DNA from: Notospermus geniculatus
Lineage: Eukaryota > Nemertea > Pilidiophora > Heteronemertea > Lineidae
Reading direction: 5' to 3'
Assembly: GCA_002633025.1 (NCBI GenBank)
Contig: NMRB01002545.1
Span: forward strand, 23,966 to 87,965
DNA: 64,000 nt
Below, piece by piece: positions 63,581 through 64,000 of the stretch (its first letter is position 1; every line of letters begins with the position of its first letter). A program made the position numbers and the translations under genes. A model generated the notes under the pieces. It was given only the letters and a program-made list of their open reading frames with translations, was not told the origin of the DNA and did no database searches.

Positions 63581-63668
63581 AGTTACTATTCGTAACACCA
63601 GATGGCGACACTGACTAATTGAGTAGTTCTCCATATTGTTCAGTGGTGGCGCTCATTACAGCGCCAAG

Positions 63669-63743
63669 ATGGCGTCCGGTAAAGACGGAGGAAAATTACC
63701 CTGGGGATTGAAAAGTGACGGCCTCGCACCGGGTTCAATGAAG
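63669..63743 (+). CDS. First coding exon of an unrecognised gene (partial)
   Basis: ATG in a strong context (gccaagATGG, also a YY1-type aagatggcg element overlapping the start, a pattern seen in housekeeping genes). It encodes 25 residues, MASGKDGGKLPWGLKSDGLA then PGSMK, and ends at a GTATGT donor. The frame continues to a stop at 63857 if unspliced. I do not recognise the protein; further exons lie beyond the window. Confidence 0.55.
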
Positions 63744-64000
63744 GTATGTGTTCGATTTGATAAATCAAAGATGAACAGGACAATACGTAGATATATTACA
63801 TTACTAATTTTGGTGCGAACAATGATGGAAATCACGGCGATCATCGGTGAAATTTGAGTCGAAGTCACGTCTCGCATCTCTGTGCATCATGTCGACATGT
63901 GTGGTACATATGTACATATGGTGTGCATATCATATATGTAGGGCCATGTGTTGTGTGCATGTGCTGGTGTATTATGTAGTGTGCTTTGCCATTGCCATGA

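Larger units (their letters stand above)
58646..63668. other. Collagen 3' flank and intergenic region; repeats, no gene seen
   Basis: No exon recognised. It holds the dispersed repeat 58981-59160, foldback elements at 59925-60072, 61039-61309 and 62862-63232, the 44-bp minisatellite at 61862-62330 and a low-complexity stretch at 62620-62870 where ggacaattgtcc-like motifs recur. The right end is the presumed promoter of the gene at 63669. Confidence 0.45.

Overview
The window is eukaryotic genomic DNA from a draft assembly. It has intron-containing genes with GT/AG splice sites, three N gaps of about 560-585 bp, dense short inverted-repeat elements and tRNA-derived SINEs. The very frequent palindrome AGGCCT (often inside taggcctac), the gene content and the repeat style suggest a marine invertebrate deuterostome. 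My best guess is an ambulacrarian (echinoderm or hemichordate); this is an inference from composition, not a proof.

Layout. 1-4.1 kb: repeats, no gene seen. 4.1-4.5 kb (-): exon of a small multi-pass membrane protein resembling the MS4A/CD20 family. 5.36-6.36 kb (+): intronless class A GPCR. 8.76-13.57 kb (-): three-exon monocarboxylate-transporter-like (SLC16/MFS) gene whose first exon carries an in-frame 27-bp minisatellite. 16.7-19.2 kb (+): three-exon gene resembling ciliary microtubule inner protein 5 (human C2orf50), with its last exon and downstream DNA duplicated at 21.6-23.6 kb across an assembly gap. 28.16-28.84 kb (-): first coding exon of a protein with a ZAD-like zinc-binding module. 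29.9-58.6 kb (+): a nearly complete type IV collagen alpha-1-class gene. I can trace 30 coding exons, all phase-compatible, from the cysteine-rich 7S exon through the interrupted Gly-X-Y helix to the NC1 domain and stop. The signal-peptide exon was not found. 63.67 kb (+): first coding exon of an unrecognised gene running off the window.

The most interesting signal is inside the collagen gene: two separate tandem exon duplications whose architecture points to mutually exclusive splicing. The first (42467-42577 and 42613-42717) lies in a helix interruption. Its two exons are separated by only 35 nt, too little for a normal metazoan intron, and only the second exon carries a cysteine pair. The second (56090-56176 and 56248-56334) lies in the NC1 domain: two 87-nt, phase 0-0 exons encode alternative versions of the start of the second NC1 subdomain. 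Together they could give four collagen IV isoforms from one gene. In addition, the donor of the 7S exon is the first unit of a 12-copy minisatellite that repeats the 5' splice-site sequence.

The introns and intergenic DNA are filled with foldback/MITE-like elements. Several have clear terminal inverted repeats and target-site duplications: a 9-bp one of MULE type, a TAA one of PIF/Harbinger type, and a 5-bp one. There are also tRNA-derived SINEs and one pol III-type element that joins a tRNA-like A box to a 5S-rRNA-like A/C-box region. The genes are not functionally linked to each other in any way visible here.
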